15,710 bases of DNA. It comes from DASTCC01 sp035711465. Lineage in GTDB: Bacteria; Acidobacteriota; Vicinamibacteria; Vicinamibacterales; SCN-69-37. A program made the translations under genes and the position numbers. The stretch is taken from contig DASTCC010000573.1 of the NCBI GenBank assembly GCA_035711465.1, forward strand, positions 1 to 15,710. Direction: 5' to 3'. Of this stretch, positions 15,320 through 15,710 are shown piece by piece (the first letter of the stretch is position 1; every line of letters begins with the position of its first letter). A model generated the notes under the pieces. It was given only the letters and a program-made list of their open reading frames with translations, was not told the origin of the DNA and made no database searches.

Positions 15320-15710
15320 TCGATCCGAAGGAGGTCATCGCCCGCTACTCCGTCGAGGAGCTGGCCGAGACAGCCGATCAGTACTACCGGGTCGTGAGCG
15401 ACGCGACGCCGCTCATGGCCAAGCCGTTCTGGTTCCTGCACGAGACGCCCGAGGCGCTGCACAACCTCGGGTTGCTCCTCGGCGGGCTGCAGCTCGGCAA
15501 GACGATGACGGTGCTCGATTTCGGCGCCGGCACGTGCTGGCTGTCGCGCCTGCTCGCGCAGATGCACTGCCGCGTGATCGCGTGCGACACGTCGCGGGCG
15601 GCGCTGGCCATCGGCGAGCGGCTGCTGCGCGAGCTGCCGCTGCTCGGCGGCGAGACCGAGCCGCCGCGGTATCTGTGGTTCGACGGCCACCGCATCGATC
15701 TACCCGACGC
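15316..15710 (+). CDS. Class I SAM-dependent methyltransferase, N-terminal ~131 codons, runs off right edge
   Basis: The frame is open from a GTG at 15316 to the window end. GTGA overlaps the upstream stop (15317-15319), which together with the immediate family-like N-terminus (IDPKEVIARYSVEELAETAD) supports this start, although the ribosome site is weak. A helical N-terminal segment with LMAKPFWFLHETPEALHNLG precedes glycine-rich motif I of class I methyltransferases, VLDFGAGTCW (about residues 66-75), the S-adenosylmethionine-binding loop. The acidic residue ending strand 2 is in VIACDTS. There is no signal peptide, so the product is cytoplasmic, unlike all complete genes in the window. The substrate is unknown. 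The rest of the Rossmann fold lies outside. Confidence 0.85.
   Translation, partial: MIDPKEVIARYSVEELAETADQYYRVVSDATPLMAKPFWFLHETPEALHNLGLLLGGLQLGKTMTVLDFGAGTCWLSRLLAQMHCRVIACDTSRAALAIGERLLRELPLLGGETEPPRYLWFDGHRIDLPD

Overview
The window is very GC-rich DNA and most likely comes from an acidobacterium, perhaps the Vicinamibacteria. The evidence is gene content: four consecutive copies of the 'acidobacterial VWFA-related' protein type, a permease of the acidobacterial duplicated-orphan-permease (ADOP) type, secreted carboxypeptidase-regulatory-like proteins, and VPS10/sortilin-like BNR propellers. The lineage call is inference from these families, not from a marker gene.

Layout. The left third is on the minus strand. 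Two secreted, paralogous multi-domain beta-sandwich proteins (5283->3400 and 3403->1562) are joined by an ATGA stop/start overlap. They are followed, after a G-rich repeat gap, by the first ~474 codons of an ADOP/MacB-FtsX permease that runs off the left edge. A 106-bp divergent intergenic region (5284-5389) separates this block from a plus-strand block that fills the rest of the window. That block holds a 981-residue VPS10-like propeller, four secreted VWA proteins in tight tandem (gap of 17 bp, then TGATG and ATGA overlaps), a second 922-residue VPS10-like propeller, and the start of a class I SAM-dependent methyltransferase joined by a GTGA overlap.

How the genes may work together. Every complete gene has a Sec-type signal peptide, so the cluster encodes an exported set: two large Asp-box propellers bracketing four MIDAS-containing VWA proteins, with a divergently transcribed pair of small-beta-sandwich proteins. 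No known operon with a defined function is recognised. The conservative reading is a cell-surface or periplasmic protein-interaction module made by local gene duplication. The three larger gaps (1425-1561, 8336-8455, 12446-12550) contain variants of one short repeat, GGCTCGGGGCTCGG. No tRNA, rRNA, CRISPR array, insertion sequence or integrase was seen.
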